Positions 51,701 to 61,033 are shown, numbered from the stretch's first letter. The stretch: 64,000 nucleotides of DNA from Caldimonas thermodepolymerans (GCF_015476235.1 NZ_CP064338.1:2108001-2172000); one strand, 5' to 3'. Numbers and translations: made by a program. The notes: a model not told the origin generated them from the letters alone.

Positions 51701-51828
51701 GGCTCGTCGATGCGCGGGTACTCGCGCACCTGCAGCCGGGTGAAGCTGACCAGGCCGACCAGGACCAGCAGCAGCGACAGCACGGTCGCGAAGACCGGGC
51801 GGCGAATGGAAATCTCGGGCAGTTGCAT
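48745..51828 (-). CDS. RND-family multidrug efflux permease (HAE1 type)
   Basis: A 1027-residue inner-membrane proton-driven transporter that would export drugs or other amphipathic compounds through a periplasmic adaptor and an outer-membrane channel. It has the standard length and twelve membrane segments, starting LPEISIRRPVFATVLSLLLVLVG; the second starts at the IVEAVVLVALVVFVFL stretch, and the middle one holds LALVLAIGLVVDDAIVVLEN with the proton-relay aspartates. The closing segments contain SQIGLITLVGLITKHGILIV. Substrate is unknown. It lies 26 bases downstream of its adaptor gene; no outer-membrane channel gene is adjacent. Confidence 0.95.
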   Translation of the reverse strand: MQLPEISIRRPVFATVLSLLLVLVGLVSFTRLQVREYPRIDEPVVTVSTTLTGASAEVIESQVTKPLEDSIAGIDGVDIITSISRQERSQITVRFKLEKDPDDAAADVRDRVSRVRGRLPDEVDEPIISKVEADAFPTIWLAFTSTSQSVSPLQITDIANRIIKPRLQTVPGVADVLVRGEREFAMRVWLDPDKLAAYQVTVQDVEDALRKQNLEVPAGRIEGQAREFSVTAQTNLTTPAQFEEIALRQVNGYTVRLRDVARVEEAPASERSSTRLNGTYSVSLGVVRQATANPLEVSAGVQAMLPRIQEELPPGMRVQVANDTSVFIDRSVKSVYSTIVEAVVLVALVVFVFLRTLRASIIPLVTIPVSLIGAFALMSAAGFTINTLTLLALVLAIGLVVDDAIVVLENIYRHIEEGMTPFAAAIRGAKEIGFAVVAMTLTLVAVYAPLAFTPGRTGRLFVEFALTLAGAVLVSGFVALTLSPMLCSKLLRHTANPTRFDRFMERGLDKVVELYAGALGWTLQRRWLVVAVMLACGAGSWVLFKNMRSELAPMEDRGTVLVNVRAPDGSTLGYTEKYMQEIERIGMQYPEFDRVFIVAGNPTVTQGVSFLRTVDWSERKRTTMELAQDLQPKMAALPGINAFPVTPPSLGQGMRERSVNFVIMTSDSYANLSQVAQRFVDEMKRHGGFVQPDTDLELNKPEIYIDVDRERAADAGVAVEQVARTIETMLGGRKVTRYKRDAEQYDVIVQTEASGRSRPDDIERLFVRGRDNRMIPLSSLVRVREAVSPRELNHFNQRRSVSITANLAPGFSLGEALDFLDAKANELLPQGYSTELNGVSREFRSSSGALGLVFVLALLFIFLVLSAQFESFVDPFVIMLSVPMSMLGALVALKLTGGTLNVYSQIGLITLVGLITKHGILIVEFANQQRQKGEAVLEAVKHAAALRLRPIMMTTGAMVLGALPLALAHGAGAESRQQIGWVIVGGMTLGTLLTIFVVPTMYTLFARQATPGPITTPVPPAEVDASV

Positions 51829-51854
51829 GGCGCCGTCCTTCGCTCAGGTTCGCG

Positions 51855-53078
51855 TCAGCGCGCCCGCGTGGGCGTCGGCTGGCCGGCCGCCACGCGGGCT
51901 TCGACGGCGCTGCCCACGGGGGCCGAGACGCCCGGCTGCGAGGCGGCGGGCGTGCCGCCCGGGTCGCCCAGCTCGATGATGCGCAGCGGCACGCCGTCGC
52001 GCTGCACCCGCTGGTGGCCCGCGGTCACGACGACGTCACCGGCCTGCACCCCCTTGAGGATCTCGACCTTGCCCTGGCGCCGCACGCCGGTTTCCACCTC
52101 GCTGCGCTGCGCCACCTGCGCCGGCTGGCCCTGCGCGTCCTGGCCCGGCACCACCTTGATCACGTACTGGCGCCCGGCGTCCGGCAGCACGGCCTCCTCG
52201 GGCACCATCAGCGCCTCGGCACGGGTGCCCAGCACGGTGTCCACCCGCGCGAACATGCCCGGGCGCAGCACGCCCTCGGCGTTGTCGATCGACGCGCGCA
52301 CCAGCACGGAGCGGCCGGAAGCATCCACCAGCGGATCCATCGCCTCGACGCGGCCCTGGAAGCGCCGCTGCGGCAGCGCGTCCAGCGCCACCAGCACGGT
52401 CTGGCCCACCTGCAGCTGCGGCAGGTAGCGCTCGGGCAGGCGGAAGTCGACGTAGACCCGGCTGATGTCCTCGAGGTTGACGATGTCGGTGCCGGCGGCG
52501 ACGAAGTCGCCCACGTTGACCTGCCGGATGCCGGCGGTGCCGTCGAACGGCGCGACGATGCGCATGCGCTCCAGCTGGGCCTGGGCCAGCGCGAGCTGGG
52601 CCTCGGCGACCTGCAGCGTCGCGGCGGACTGGTCCACCGCCGCCTGGCTGACGAAGTTCTGCGCCAGCAGCTCCCGGTTGCGCTCATGGTTGGCGCGCGC
52701 GATGCTGACCTCGGCCTGCGCCTGCCGCACCTGCGCCCGCACCAGGCGGTCGTCCAGCTGCACCAGCAGCTGGCCCTTGCGCACCCGCTGCCCGTCCTTG
52801 AAGCCGAGCGCCTCGACCCGGCCGGCCACCTCGGGCCGCACGACGATGCCCTGGCGCGAGCGGATCGTCCCGACGGCCTGCGCCGCGTCGGTCAGGGTGG
52901 CCTGCTCGACCTTGCCCACCTCCACGGTCACCGGCCCGTCGGTCGCCTGGCGGCCGCCGCCCGCGTCCGCCTGTGAGGCGGCCTGCGTGGCGGGACTGGC
53001 GCGGTGCTGATACCAGTAGGCAGCAAGGCTGGCGATGGCGATACCAACGACGGCAACGGTGGCGTGCAACTTCTTCAT
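51855..53078 (-). CDS. RND efflux periplasmic adaptor (membrane-fusion protein)
   Basis: A 407-residue adaptor that links the RND pump to an outer-membrane channel. It has an N-terminal membrane anchor (HATVAVVGIAIASLAAYWYQ, about 5-24), a lipoyl/biotinyl-like domain (VRPEVAGRVEALGFKDGQRVRKGQLLVQLDD), a short coiled-coil hairpin (VSIARANHERNRELLAQNFVS onward) and beta-barrel domains. The C-terminal tail is Pro/Ala-rich. ATG 53078 gives the expected signal/anchor. No regulator is divergent; rnhA lies 121 bases upstream. Confidence 0.94.
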   Translation of the reverse strand: MKKLHATVAVVGIAIASLAAYWYQHRASPATQAASQADAGGGRQATDGPVTVEVGKVEQATLTDAAQAVGTIRSRQGIVVRPEVAGRVEALGFKDGQRVRKGQLLVQLDDRLVRAQVRQAQAEVSIARANHERNRELLAQNFVSQAAVDQSAATLQVAEAQLALAQAQLERMRIVAPFDGTAGIRQVNVGDFVAAGTDIVNLEDISRVYVDFRLPERYLPQLQVGQTVLVALDALPQRRFQGRVEAMDPLVDASGRSVLVRASIDNAEGVLRPGMFARVDTVLGTRAEALMVPEEAVLPDAGRQYVIKVVPGQDAQGQPAQVAQRSEVETGVRRQGKVEILKGVQAGDVVVTAGHQRVQRDGVPLRIIELGDPGGTPAASQPGVSAPVGSAVEARVAAGQPTPTRAR

Positions 53079-53199
53079 GTAGGTGTCTGTCGTGGAGTGC
53101 AGGGCGCAATGTAACGTCTCGCGGCCCGTCCGATTCACATTTCTTCACACGCCCCGCGGCCGGATGCGACGCGGTTCGCGCAGTTCGGGAAAGCAGCCT

Positions 53200-53652
53200 T
53201 CAGGCCACGCTGGCCACCCCCCGGTTGGCCAGCGCATCCGCACGCTCGTTGCCCGGATCACCGGCATGGCCTTTCACCCAGTGCCAGCTGACCTGATGCA
53301 GGGATGCCAGCGCATCGAGCCGCTGCCAGAGTTCCGCATTTTTCACCGGTTTGCGGTCGGCCGTCTTCCAGCCCCGGGTTTTCCAGCCGTGGATCCACTC
53401 GGTGATGCCTTTGCGGACGTACTCGCTGTCCGTGTAGATGTGGACGTCGCAGCTGCGCTTCAGACTGGCTAGAGCCTCGATGACGGCCATCAGTTCCATG
53501 CGATTGTTGGTCGTCGCCGGTTCGCCGCCGAAAAGTTCCTTCTCGTGGGAACCGGAGCGCAACCAGGCGCCCCAGCCGCCCGGGCCGGGATTGCCCTTGC
53601 AGGCGCCGTCGGTATAGATCACCACCTGGGGACGCGAAATGCCTGTGGCCAT
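53200..53652 (-). CDS. rnhA: Ribonuclease HI
   Basis: RNase HI cuts the RNA strand of RNA-DNA hybrids. The 150-residue protein has the DEDD metal-binding set: Asp 15 in [14 protein letters not shown], Glu 53 in NRMELMAV, Asp 75 in YTDSEYV and Asp near 139 in NERADALA, with the basic handle around [23 protein letters not shown] 53652 gives the usual N terminus. It sits just downstream of the methyltransferase gene (70 bases), as in many proteobacteria. Confidence 0.97.
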   Translation of the reverse strand: MATGISRPQVVIYTDGACKGNPGPGGWGAWLRSGSHEKELFGGEPATTNNRMELMAVIEALASLKRSCDVHIYTDSEYVRKGITEWIHGWKTRGWKTADRKPVKNAELWQRLDALASLHQVSWHWVKGHAGDPGNERADALANRGVASVA

Positions 53653-53722
53653 GTCTGTGTCGTGTGGGTTGCAGGTTGTCGTCAGGGAAGAAAAGAAGCG
53701 GATTGGGGCCGGCCCACCGCCC

Positions 53723-54559
53723 TCAGGCACGATGGCCGCCGCGGCCGCCGAGCCGCTGGGTGCGCGAGGCGGCCACCACCCGGGCCGAGCGCGCCTCCTT
53801 GCGCTTCCAGGCCGGGCCGATCAGTCGCATGCCGCGCACGCGCTTGACCGCGGTGAGGAAGTACACCGCGCCCAGCACCGGCCACCAGCGCTCGCCCCAG
53901 GGCTCGATCCAGCGGAAACGCTCCAGCCACAGCTCGGTCCGCGTGGCCGGACGGTAACAGCCGAAGCGGCCCTGGCCGATCTCGAAGTTCAGCAGCCGCA
54001 GCCAGTCGCACAGCCGCCAGTAGCCGATCAGGTCGCCGGTGTCAGGCAGCACGCCACGGCCGAAGCCCAGGCGCCGGCACAGCCCGGACAGGCGGTGCTG
54101 CAGCCACCACAGGCTCGCCGGGTTGAGGCCGACCACCACCACCCGCCCCTCGGGCACCAGCACCCGCTCCACCTCGCGCAGCGTCTGGTGCGGGTCGCCG
54201 GCCAGCTCGAGCGTGTGTGGCAGGATCACCAGGTCCAGGCTCTGTGTCTCGAACGGCAACGCGTGGAAGTCGGTCAGCAATGCCCAGGGCACGCCGTGCG
54301 GGCGCGGCGGCGCGGCCTCGCCGGGCGGCGCAGGGGCCTCCGTCGGCGCCGCCGGCGGCCGGTCCAGGGCCAGCCAGCGGTGCGGCATGCGGTTCTGCAC
54401 CAGGCCGCCGAGCTGCGGCAGGCCCAGCTGGACGGCATGGAATCCGAACACGTCGCCCACCGCCGCATCGATCTGCTGTTGCTCCCACGCCAACAAATAC
54501 CGGCCCGTCGGCGTGAGCAGCCACTCATCCAAACTTATAATTTGCGCGCTTTGCGTCAT
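53723..54559 (-). CDS. SAM-dependent methyltransferase (class I, YafS-like)
   Basis: A 278-residue protein with a class I methyltransferase core: a weak SAM-binding region followed by [23 protein letters not shown] and [21 protein letters not shown], which match the post-I and later motifs of the Methyltransf_11 type. The gene lies between rnhA and gloB, the position of E. coli yafS. The canonical GxGxG loop is not clear, so activity is uncertain. ATG 54559 overlaps the start codon of the divergent gloB by two bases. The C terminus is Arg-rich. Confidence 0.85.
   Translation of the reverse strand: MTQSAQIISLDEWLLTPTGRYLLAWEQQQIDAAVGDVFGFHAVQLGLPQLGGLVQNRMPHRWLALDRPPAAPTEAPAPPGEAAPPRPHGVPWALLTDFHALPFETQSLDLVILPHTLELAGDPHQTLREVERVLVPEGRVVVVGLNPASLWWLQHRLSGLCRRLGFGRGVLPDTGDLIGYWRLCDWLRLLNFEIGQGRFGCYRPATRTELWLERFRWIEPWGERWWPVLGAVYFLTAVKRVRGMRLIGPAWKRKEARSARVVAASRTQRLGGRGGHRA
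54536..54541 (+). promoter_or_regulatory. Consensus -10 element before gloB
   Basis: A perfect TATAAT ends 16 bases before the gloB ATG, within the 5' end of the divergent methyltransferase gene. A start of transcription about 7 bases downstream would leave a leader near 10 bases with no ribosome binding site. No strong -35 is seen. Confidence 0.5.
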
Positions 54560-55328
54560 GAAACTGGTTGCCCTGCCCGCATTCACCGACAACTACGTCT
54601 GGATGATCCACGATGGCCTGCAGGCCCTCGTCGTCGATCCGGGAGAAGCAACGCCAGTGACGGACGCCCTGCAGGCTGGCGGGCTCCGATTGACGGGCAT
54701 TCTAGTGACGCACCACCACGGCGACCACGTCGGCGGACTGCAGCAACTGCTGGATGTGCTCGATGGCCCGGTCTACGGGCCTGCCCATGAGAGCATGCCG
54801 GTGCCCTGCACGCCTGTGTCCGAAGGTGACGAAGCCCGCTGGAACGGGCTGCGCTTCCAGGTGCTGGACGTGCCGGGCCACACCGGCGGGCACGTGGCCT
54901 ACTGGTGCGAGGACCTCGACGGCGCGCCGGTGCTCTTCTGCGGCGACACGCTGTTTTCCGCCGGCTGCGGACGGCTCTTCGAGGGCACGCCGGCGCAGAT
55001 GCACGCCTCGCTCGGCAAGCTGGCGGCCCTGCCGGCCGACACGCGCGTGTGCTGCGCCCACGAGTACACGCTGAGCAACCTGCGCTTTGCGCAGGCCGCC
55101 GAGCCCGGCAATGCGCAGATCGCCGCCCACCTCGCCCACTGCGAGGCGTTGCGCGCCCGCGGCGAGCCGACGCTGCCCAGCTCCATCGGGCTGGAACGGC
55201 AGATCAACCCATTCCTGCGCTGTGACCAGCCCGCCGTGGCGGCCACGCTGCGCGCTCGCGGCACGCCCGCCGACGATCCCGTCGCCGTGCTGGCCGCGCT
55301 CCGACAATGGAAGAACGAATTCCGATGA
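54558..55328 (+). CDS. gloB: Hydroxyacylglutathione hydrolase (glyoxalase II)
   Basis: GloB hydrolyses S-lactoylglutathione, completing methylglyoxal detoxification. The 256-residue metallo-beta-lactamase-fold enzyme has the metal-binding motif THHHGDHVGG at 51-60, then DVPGHTGGHVAYW, FCGDTLFSAGCGRLFEG and a C-terminal glutathione-binding part with CAHEYTLSNLRFA. ATG 54558 shares two bases of its codon with the divergent methyltransferase start (CATG). Its stop overlaps the mltD start as ATGA. Confidence 0.97.
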   Translation: MKLVALPAFTDNYVWMIHDGLQALVVDPGEATPVTDALQAGGLRLTGILVTHHHGDHVGGLQQLLDVLDGPVYGPAHESMPVPCTPVSEGDEARWNGLRFQVLDVPGHTGGHVAYWCEDLDGAPVLFCGDTLFSAGCGRLFEGTPAQMHASLGKLAALPADTRVCCAHEYTLSNLRFAQAAEPGNAQIAAHLAHCEALRARGEPTLPSSIGLERQINPFLRCDQPAVAATLRARGTPADDPVAVLAALRQWKNEFR

Positions 55329-56986
55329 AGCATCTGCTGATGCGCCTGGGCGCCGCCTTCGGCATCGCCGCGGTCCTGCTGACGACCGGCTGTGCCACGG
55401 CCCCCGCGCCGGCCGGCGCCCCGACGCCCGCGGCTGCCGCCAGCGCTGCGGCCCCCCGCCCTGCCCCCCAGCTCACCGATGTGCCCAGCGAGGCGGCCCT
55501 GATGGCCCTGCTGGAATCCGGGTCGGAGCAGGACGACAACGCCGACGCGGCCGTGATCGTCGAGGACCCCGAGGTCAACCCGGCATCGGCCACCCACCCC
55601 GGCCAGGCCCCGGACCCCGCGGCGGTGCAGCAGAACGACCTGTGGGAGCGCATCCGCCGCGGCTTCGCGATGCCCGACCTGGAAGGCGATCTGGTGAAGA
55701 ACCGCGAGCAGTACTACGCCTCTCGGCCGGACTACGTGCAGCGCATGACCGAGCGCGCCAGCCGCTACCTGTTCCACATCGTCGAGGAAGTCGAATACCG
55801 CGGCATGCCGACCGAACTGGCGCTGCTGCCCTTCATCGAGAGCGCCTTCAACCCGCAGGCGATGTCGGTCGCGAAGGCCTCGGGCATGTGGCAGTTCATT
55901 CCCTCCACCGGCAAGCACTACGACCTCACGCAGAACATCTTCCGCGACGAACGCCGCGACGTGCTTGCCTCCACGCGCGCCGCGCTGGACTACCTGGGCA
56001 AGCTCTACGGCATGTTCGGTGACTGGCACCTGGCGCTGGCGGCCTACAACTGGGGCGAAGGCAGCGTGCAGCGTGCCATCGCGCGCAACCAGCGCGCCGG
56101 CCTGCCCACCGACTACGCCAGCCTGCGCATGCCGACCGAGACGCGCTACTACGTCCCCAAGCTGCAGGCGATCAAGAACATCGTGGCCAACCCGGCCGCC
56201 TACGGCCTGGCGCTGACCCCGATCGAGAACCACCCGTACTTCCTGACGGTGGCGATCCAGCGCGACATCGACGTCGACCTGGCCGCCCGGCTCGCCGAGC
56301 TGCCGATGGACGAGTTCCGCGCGCTCAACCCGCAGATGAACAAGCCGGTGATCCTGGCTGCCGGCACGCCGCAGATCCTGCTGCCCTACGACAACGCGCG
56401 CCGCTTCATCCGCAACCTGAGCGACCACGAAGGCCCGCTGGCCAGCTGGACCGCCTGGGTGGTGCCCACGACGATGAAGGTGGCCGACGCCGCCAAGCGC
56501 GCCGGCATGAGCGAAGACGAGCTGCGCCGGATCAACAAGATCCCGCCGCGCATGATGGTGCGTGCCGGCTCCACGCTGCTCGTTCCGCGCCATCCGCACA
56601 AGCACACCGAGGACGTGTCCGCCGAGGTGGCCGACAACGCGGTGATGTCGCTGGTGCCCGAAGGCGGCAGCGGCCGCCGCGTCGTCGTGCGTGCCAAGGG
56701 CCGCGAAACCGTGGCCGCCCTGGCGCGCCGCGTGGGCGTGCGGGCGGCCGACCTGGCGCAATGGAACGGCGTGAGCCCCTCGGCCCGCTTCGCCGCCGGC
56801 CAGCGCGTGGTGGTCTACAAGCCCGGCAAGGCCAAGGCCTCGACCGCCGTGGCGCGCACCGGCAAGTCCTCCAAGTCCTCCAAGGCCTCCACGCGCACGG
56901 CCTCGAAGAAGAAGGCCGCCGGCACCCGCACCGCGGCCAAGGGCAACGGCAAGTCCAAGTCGCGCGTCAACGTCGCACGCAACTGA
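55325..56986 (+). CDS. mltD: Membrane-bound lytic transglycosylase D with LysM domains
   Basis: MltD cuts peptidoglycan glycan strands to form anhydromuropeptides. The 553-residue protein has a lipoprotein-like signal ending LLTTGC (Cys 23; the -3 residue is Thr rather than the usual Leu), a long Ala/Pro spacer, the SLT catalytic domain with Glu in LPFIESAFNPQAMS and ASGMWQFIPSTG, then LysM-type repeats (MKVADAAKRAGMSEDELRRI; later VAALARRVGVRAADLAQWNG) and a Lys/Ser/Ala-rich C terminus. The gloB-mltD arrangement is conserved and the two are translationally coupled here. Confidence 0.95.
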   Translation: MKHLLMRLGAAFGIAAVLLTTGCATAPAPAGAPTPAAAASAAAPRPAPQLTDVPSEAALMALLESGSEQDDNADAAVIVEDPEVNPASATHPGQAPDPAAVQQNDLWERIRRGFAMPDLEGDLVKNREQYYASRPDYVQRMTERASRYLFHIVEEVEYRGMPTELALLPFIESAFNPQAMSVAKASGMWQFIPSTGKHYDLTQNIFRDERRDVLASTRAALDYLGKLYGMFGDWHLALAAYNWGEGSVQRAIARNQRAGLPTDYASLRMPTETRYYVPKLQAIKNIVANPAAYGLALTPIENHPYFLTVAIQRDIDVDLAARLAELPMDEFRALNPQMNKPVILAAGTPQILLPYDNARRFIRNLSDHEGPLASWTAWVVPTTMKVADAAKRAGMSEDELRRINKIPPRMMVRAGSTLLVPRHPHKHTEDVSAEVADNAVMSLVPEGGSGRRVVVRAKGRETVAALARRVGVRAADLAQWNGVSPSARFAAGQRVVVYKPGKAKASTAVARTGKSSKSSKASTRTASKKKAAGTRTAAKGNGKSKSRVNVARN

Positions 56987-57005
56987 TCCGCGGGTGCCGG
57001 GACGC

Positions 57006-58073
57006 TCAGGTCTTGCTGAGCCTGGTGCGCGCCCGCTCGGCGAACTCGTTGGTGTAGCTGCGCGCCAGCACCTCCTCGGCCCGGGCCTCGCGTCCCTCGC
57101 CCAGGAGGGTCACCACGTTCCACGCCGTGCGCCCGCCCGCCTCGCCCAGCAGCCCGTCCGGCGAATAGGACTCGCGCAGGCGGTAGAACGAGGCCAGGTA
57201 CAGCGCGCGGTCGCCCATCATGGAGGCCTCGGGCACCGTCGAGATGATGTCCTGCGGCTGCGCCGTCTGCAGCCAGGCCAGCGCCCGCGCCACGCCGTTG
57301 ACCAGCGCCTGGCAGGCCGCGCCCTGGCGCGTGACGGACGCTTGCGGGACGAACAGGCAGGTGCCGGGCAAAGGTCCGCCGAACACCTGCTGCGCGCCCT
57401 TGAGCGTGCGGGCGTCGGCGATGGTGCGCAGCTCTCCCTTCTGCTCGAGCTGCGTCATGCCCGGCTCGAGATGGCTGAGCGCGTCGACCTCGCCCGAGCG
57501 CAGCGCCAGCACGGCGCTGTTCACCGGCGCGAGGCTCACCCATTCGACCTCGTCGGGCGCCACCGCCTCGCGGGCCAGCCACAGGCGCGCGAGCACGTGG
57601 CCCATCGTCCCCGGTGCCGGCACGCCGATGCGCCGCCCGCGCAGGTCGCCCGGGCCGCGATACGCGGGCAGCAGCCGCACCGACACCCCGAGCGCGACCT
57701 GCGGCACGCGCCCCTGCAGCACGATGGTCTGCACGGCCTCGCCGCGCAGCTGCCGCTGCAGCACGCCGAGGTACGGCCCTGAACCGGCCTCCGCGCGGCC
57801 GGCCTGGACGGCCTCGAACACCGCGGCCGCCCCGGCCAGCTCGATCAGCACCACGTCCAGCCCTTCCTGGCGGAAATAGCCGAGCCGTTGCGCGACGATG
57901 AGCGGCAGGTGCGCGAGCGACCCTTCCCGCTCGAGCGCCACCCGCACCCGGTTCGGTGCCGGCCGGGCCCACCGCCCGGGCGACGCCACCGTCGCGCACG
58001 CGGCCACCCCCAGCGCACGCAACATGCCGCGGCGCTGCAGCGGGATGGACAGGACATGCGAGGGACGCGCCAT
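57006..58073 (-). CDS. NMT1/SsuA-type ABC transporter substrate-binding protein (unpaired)
   Basis: A 355-residue periplasmic binding protein of the NMT1/THI5/SsuA group, which capture sulfonates, nitrate, pyrimidine precursors or aromatic acids. It has an export signal with a twin-arginine-like start (LQRRGMLRALGVAACATVA), then VRVALEREGSLAHLPLIVAQ and LGYFRQEGLDVVLIE, typical of the family, and APGTMGHVLARLWL. No permease or ATPase gene is adjacent, and no sulfonate or thiamine genes are near, so the ligand is unknown. It lies downstream of recR after a 114-base gap. Confidence 0.88.
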   Translation of the reverse strand: MARPSHVLSIPLQRRGMLRALGVAACATVASPGRWARPAPNRVRVALEREGSLAHLPLIVAQRLGYFRQEGLDVVLIELAGAAAVFEAVQAGRAEAGSGPYLGVLQRQLRGEAVQTIVLQGRVPQVALGVSVRLLPAYRGPGDLRGRRIGVPAPGTMGHVLARLWLAREAVAPDEVEWVSLAPVNSAVLALRSGEVDALSHLEPGMTQLEQKGELRTIADARTLKGAQQVFGGPLPGTCLFVPQASVTRQGAACQALVNGVARALAWLQTAQPQDIISTVPEASMMGDRALYLASFYRLRESYSPDGLLGEAGGRTAWNVVTLLGEGREARAEEVLARSYTNEFAERARTRLSKT

Positions 58074-58187
58074 GTGAGGGAGCGTAGGCGGCGCACCGGT
58101 GCGATCCAATCCGGTGCGCTCCGGGCAGGGAAACTCCCCGGGTGCCTTGCCCGGCGTCAAGGCGGCCGCACGGCGGCCGGGCGGGAC

Positions 58188-58775
58188 TCAGCGCCGGTCG
58201 ACCAGCGCGTGGGCGATGGTGCCCAGGTCCACGTACTCGAGCTCGCTGCCCACCGGCACGCCGCGCGCCAGCCGGGTCACCCGCAGGCCCTGGGCCTTGA
58301 GGCCCTCGGCGAGCACATGGGCGGTGGCCTCGCCCTCGGCGGTGAAGTTGGTCGCGACGATGACCTCGCGCACCTGGCCGTCGGTGGCCCGCTCGAACAG
58401 GCGCTGCATCGCGATCTCGCGCGGGCCGATGCCGTCCAGGGGGCTGAGGCGGCCCATCAGCACGAAGTACAGGCCCTTGTAGCTGCCGGTGCGCTCCACC
58501 GCGGCCTGGTCCGCCGGGGTCTCCACCACGCACAGCTGCGTGGCGTCGCGCTGCGGGTCCAGGCAGGTCTCGCAGACCTCGTGCTCGGTGAAGGTGTTGC
58601 AGCGCCGGCAGTGGCGCACCCGCTCCAGCGCGGCGTCGAGCGCACGCGCCAGCAACCGCGCGCCTTCCTGGTCGTGCTGCAGCAGGTGGAAGGCCATGCG
58701 CGAGGCCGACTTGGGCCCCACGCCCGGCAGGCGGCGCAAGGCCTCCACCAGCGCGTCGAGGGCCGATCGGCTCAT
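58188..58775 (-). CDS. recR: Recombination protein RecR
   Basis: RecR works with RecF and RecO to load RecA at gaps. The 195-residue protein has a helix-hairpin-helix start ([20 protein letters not shown]), a four-cysteine zinc motif ([16 protein letters not shown]) and a Toprim domain ([15 protein letters not shown] ... [11 protein letters not shown]). I chose ATG 58775 for the conserved start [13 protein letters not shown]. It lies 28 bases after ybaB in the standard dnaX-ybaB-recR operon. Confidence 0.98.
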   Translation of the reverse strand: MSRSALDALVEALRRLPGVGPKSASRMAFHLLQHDQEGARLLARALDAALERVRHCRRCNTFTEHEVCETCLDPQRDATQLCVVETPADQAAVERTGSYKGLYFVLMGRLSPLDGIGPREIAMQRLFERATDGQVREVIVATNFTAEGEATAHVLAEGLKAQGLRVTRLARGVPVGSELEYVDLGTIAHALVDRR

Positions 58776-58803
58776 GGCAGTCTGCAAGGAAGAGCTCGGG
58801 GGA

Positions 58804-59130
58804 TCAGAACGGGAACTTCATGCCCGGCGGCAGCGGCATGCCGGCGGTCAGCTTGGCCATCTTCTCCTGGCTCACTTCCTCGGCGCGGCGCACCGCGTCG
58901 TTGAAGGCCGCGGCAACCAGGTCCTCGAGCATCTCCTTGTCGTCCGCCAGCAGGCTGGGGTCGATGGTGACGCGCTTGACGTCGTGCTTGCAGGTCATCA
59001 GCACCTTGACCAGGCCGGCACCGGACTGCCCCTCGACCTCCAGCTGCGCCAGCTCCTCCTGCGCGCGCTTGAGGTTTTCCTGCATCTGCTGGGCCTGCTT
59101 CATCAGGCCAGCGAGTTGACCTTTGATCAT
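58804..59130 (-). CDS. ybaB: YbaB/EbfC nucleoid-associated protein
   Basis: YbaB/EbfC is a small dimeric DNA-binding protein. The 108-residue chain shows the family pattern: [20 protein letters not shown], the [12 protein letters not shown] strand, and the [12 protein letters not shown] stretch. It lies between dnaX (64-base gap) and recR (28-base gap), the conserved order in bacteria. Confidence 0.96.
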   Translation of the reverse strand: MIKGQLAGLMKQAQQMQENLKRAQEELAQLEVEGQSGAGLVKVLMTCKHDVKRVTIDPSLLADDKEMLEDLVAAAFNDAVRRAEEVSQEKMAKLTAGMPLPPGMKFPF

Positions 59131-59194
59131 TGCGTCGTCCTTTCTCGGGTTCTTGACGGGTGCAGGACGGTGCCTGCGGTTGTGGTCGTGATCG

Positions 59195-61033
59195 TCACAG
59201 CGGCCGGATCGAGCCGGGCACGATGCGCGCGGTGCTGAACTGCTGCATCAGCGACACCACCAGCGGGTCGTTCTGGATCAGCTGTTCGGCCTCGCGCTGG
59301 CGTTGCGCGCGGCGGGCCGCCTCGCGCCGCGCCGGGGTGTCCTCGGTGGGGCCGACCTCCAGCGCCAGCGTCAGCGGCTGCCCGAGCACCTCGGACAGCG
59401 CCGCCTGCAGCTTGCCACGTGCCGAATCGGTCGCCAGCGTCTCGCGCTCGACGCGCAGGCGCCATGCCGGCCCGTCGGCCGACAGCAGCTGCGCCTGCAT
59501 GGCCAGCTCGCGCACCAGGGCACTGATCAGCTCGCGCTCGCACATCTGGCCTACCAGCTCCTGCCAGCGATCGCCCAACGCCGAGGACGGCACCAGGATC
59601 GGCGCGGCCTCCTCGGCCGGCGGTGCGGCCCGGGCGCGCGCAGGCGCCGGCGCGGCCGGCTCCTCGTCGGGCAACGGGGCGTCGACCCAGGGCGGCGGCG
59701 GTTCGGGCTCGCGCAGCGCGGGGCGGGCCGGTGCGACCGGCGCCTGCGCCGCAGCGCGCGGGGCAGCCACCGGCGTCGCAGCGGGACGCAGCGCGGGGCG
59801 TGCGGATGCGGGTGCAGGCGGCGCTGCCGCGGCAGGCCGCGCCACCGTCGGCGGGGCCGCCCGCGGGGCGACCCGGGTGCTGGCGGTCACGGTACGCTGC
59901 AGCGGGGCCGCGGCGGCCTTGCCGGCGCCGCCCTGCGCCGGCTTGAAAGCCAGCATGCGCAGCAGCACCATGGTCATGCCGCTGTATTCGTCGGGCGCCA
60001 GGCCCAGCTCGTTGCGCCCGTGCAGCGCGATGCTGTAGAGCAGCTGCGTCTCGTCGGGCGGCAGGAGGCCCGCCAGGCGCTGCAGCACCTGCACGTCGGG
60101 ATCGTTCTCGTCGGCCGCCTCGGGCACGACCTGGAACACCGCCATCTGCTGCAGCACGCTGGACATCTCTTCCAGCGCCCCGGGTGCCGACAGGCCCTGC
60201 GCACGCATCTCCTGCACCAGCGCCACCACCGCCGCGCCGTCGCCGGCGGCCAGGTGCTCGATCAGTCGGTAGACATGGCTGCGGTCCACCGCGCCCAGCA
60301 TCCGCCGCACGCCCTCCTCGTACAGCACGCCGGAACCGAAGGCGATCGCCTGGTCGGTCAGCGACAGCGCGTCGCGCATCGAGCCGCGTGCGGCGCGCGC
60401 GAGCAGGCGCAGCGCGCCCGGCTCGGCCTCGATCTGCTCAGCCGCGAGCACGCGCTGCAGGTGCTCGAGCACGGTCTCGGGCGCCATCGGGCGCAGGTTG
60501 AACTGCAGGCAGCGCGACAGCACCGTGACCGGCACCTTCTGCGGGTCGGTCGTGGCCAGCACGAACTTCAGGTATTCGGGCGGCTCCTCCAGCGTCTTCA
60601 ACATCGCGTTGAACGCGAAGTTGGAGAGCATGTGGACCTCGTCGATCATGTAGACCTTGAAGCGGCCCACGACCGGCTTGTAGGCCGCCTGGTCCAGCAG
60701 CAGCGAGATCTCCTCGACGCCGCGGTTGGAGGCCGCGTCCAGCTCGACGTAGTCGACGAAGCGGCCGGCGTCGATGTCGCGGCAGGCCTGGCACACGCCG
60801 CAGGGCGTGGCGGTGATGCCGCCCTGCCCGTCCGCGCCCTGGCAGTTGAGCGACTTGGCGAGGATGCGCGAGACCGTGGTCTTGCCCACGCCGCGCGTGC
60901 CGGTGAACAGGTAGGCGTGGTGCAGGCGCTGCTGCGTCAGCGCGTTGGACAGGGCCTGCACCACGTGCTCTTGCCCGACCATCTGCTCGAAGGTGCGTGG
61001 CCGGTACTTGCGGGCAAGAACGAGGTAGCTCAT
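59195..61033 (-). CDS. dnaX: DNA polymerase III subunits gamma/tau
   Basis: DnaX is the ATPase motor of the clamp loader and, as tau, links the polymerase cores to the helicase. The 612-residue protein starts [15 protein letters not shown], has the P-loop GTRGVGKT at 45-52, zinc cysteines C64, C78, C81 and C84, DEVHML for Walker B and the sensor [16 protein letters not shown]. The middle is a Pro/Ala-rich linker and the end a tau-type polymerase-binding domain. I see no A-rich slippery site of the E. coli type, so a frameshifted gamma product is not predicted. ATG 61033 is the only sensible start. Confidence 0.98.
   Translation of the reverse strand: MSYLVLARKYRPRTFEQMVGQEHVVQALSNALTQQRLHHAYLFTGTRGVGKTTVSRILAKSLNCQGADGQGGITATPCGVCQACRDIDAGRFVDYVELDAASNRGVEEISLLLDQAAYKPVVGRFKVYMIDEVHMLSNFAFNAMLKTLEEPPEYLKFVLATTDPQKVPVTVLSRCLQFNLRPMAPETVLEHLQRVLAAEQIEAEPGALRLLARAARGSMRDALSLTDQAIAFGSGVLYEEGVRRMLGAVDRSHVYRLIEHLAAGDGAAVVALVQEMRAQGLSAPGALEEMSSVLQQMAVFQVVPEAADENDPDVQVLQRLAGLLPPDETQLLYSIALHGRNELGLAPDEYSGMTMVLLRMLAFKPAQGGAGKAAAAPLQRTVTASTRVAPRAAPPTVARPAAAAPPAPASARPALRPAATPVAAPRAAAQAPVAPARPALREPEPPPPWVDAPLPDEEPAAPAPARARAAPPAEEAAPILVPSSALGDRWQELVGQMCERELISALVRELAMQAQLLSADGPAWRLRVERETLATDSARGKLQAALSEVLGQPLTLALEVGPTEDTPARREAARRAQRQREAEQLIQNDPLVVSLMQQFSTARIVPGSIRPL

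Noticed and set aside
59195-61033. A programmed frameshift in dnaX giving gamma
   Set aside because: No A-rich slippery heptamer with following stem-loop was seen on the coding strand; the C-terminal part is a continuous reading frame.
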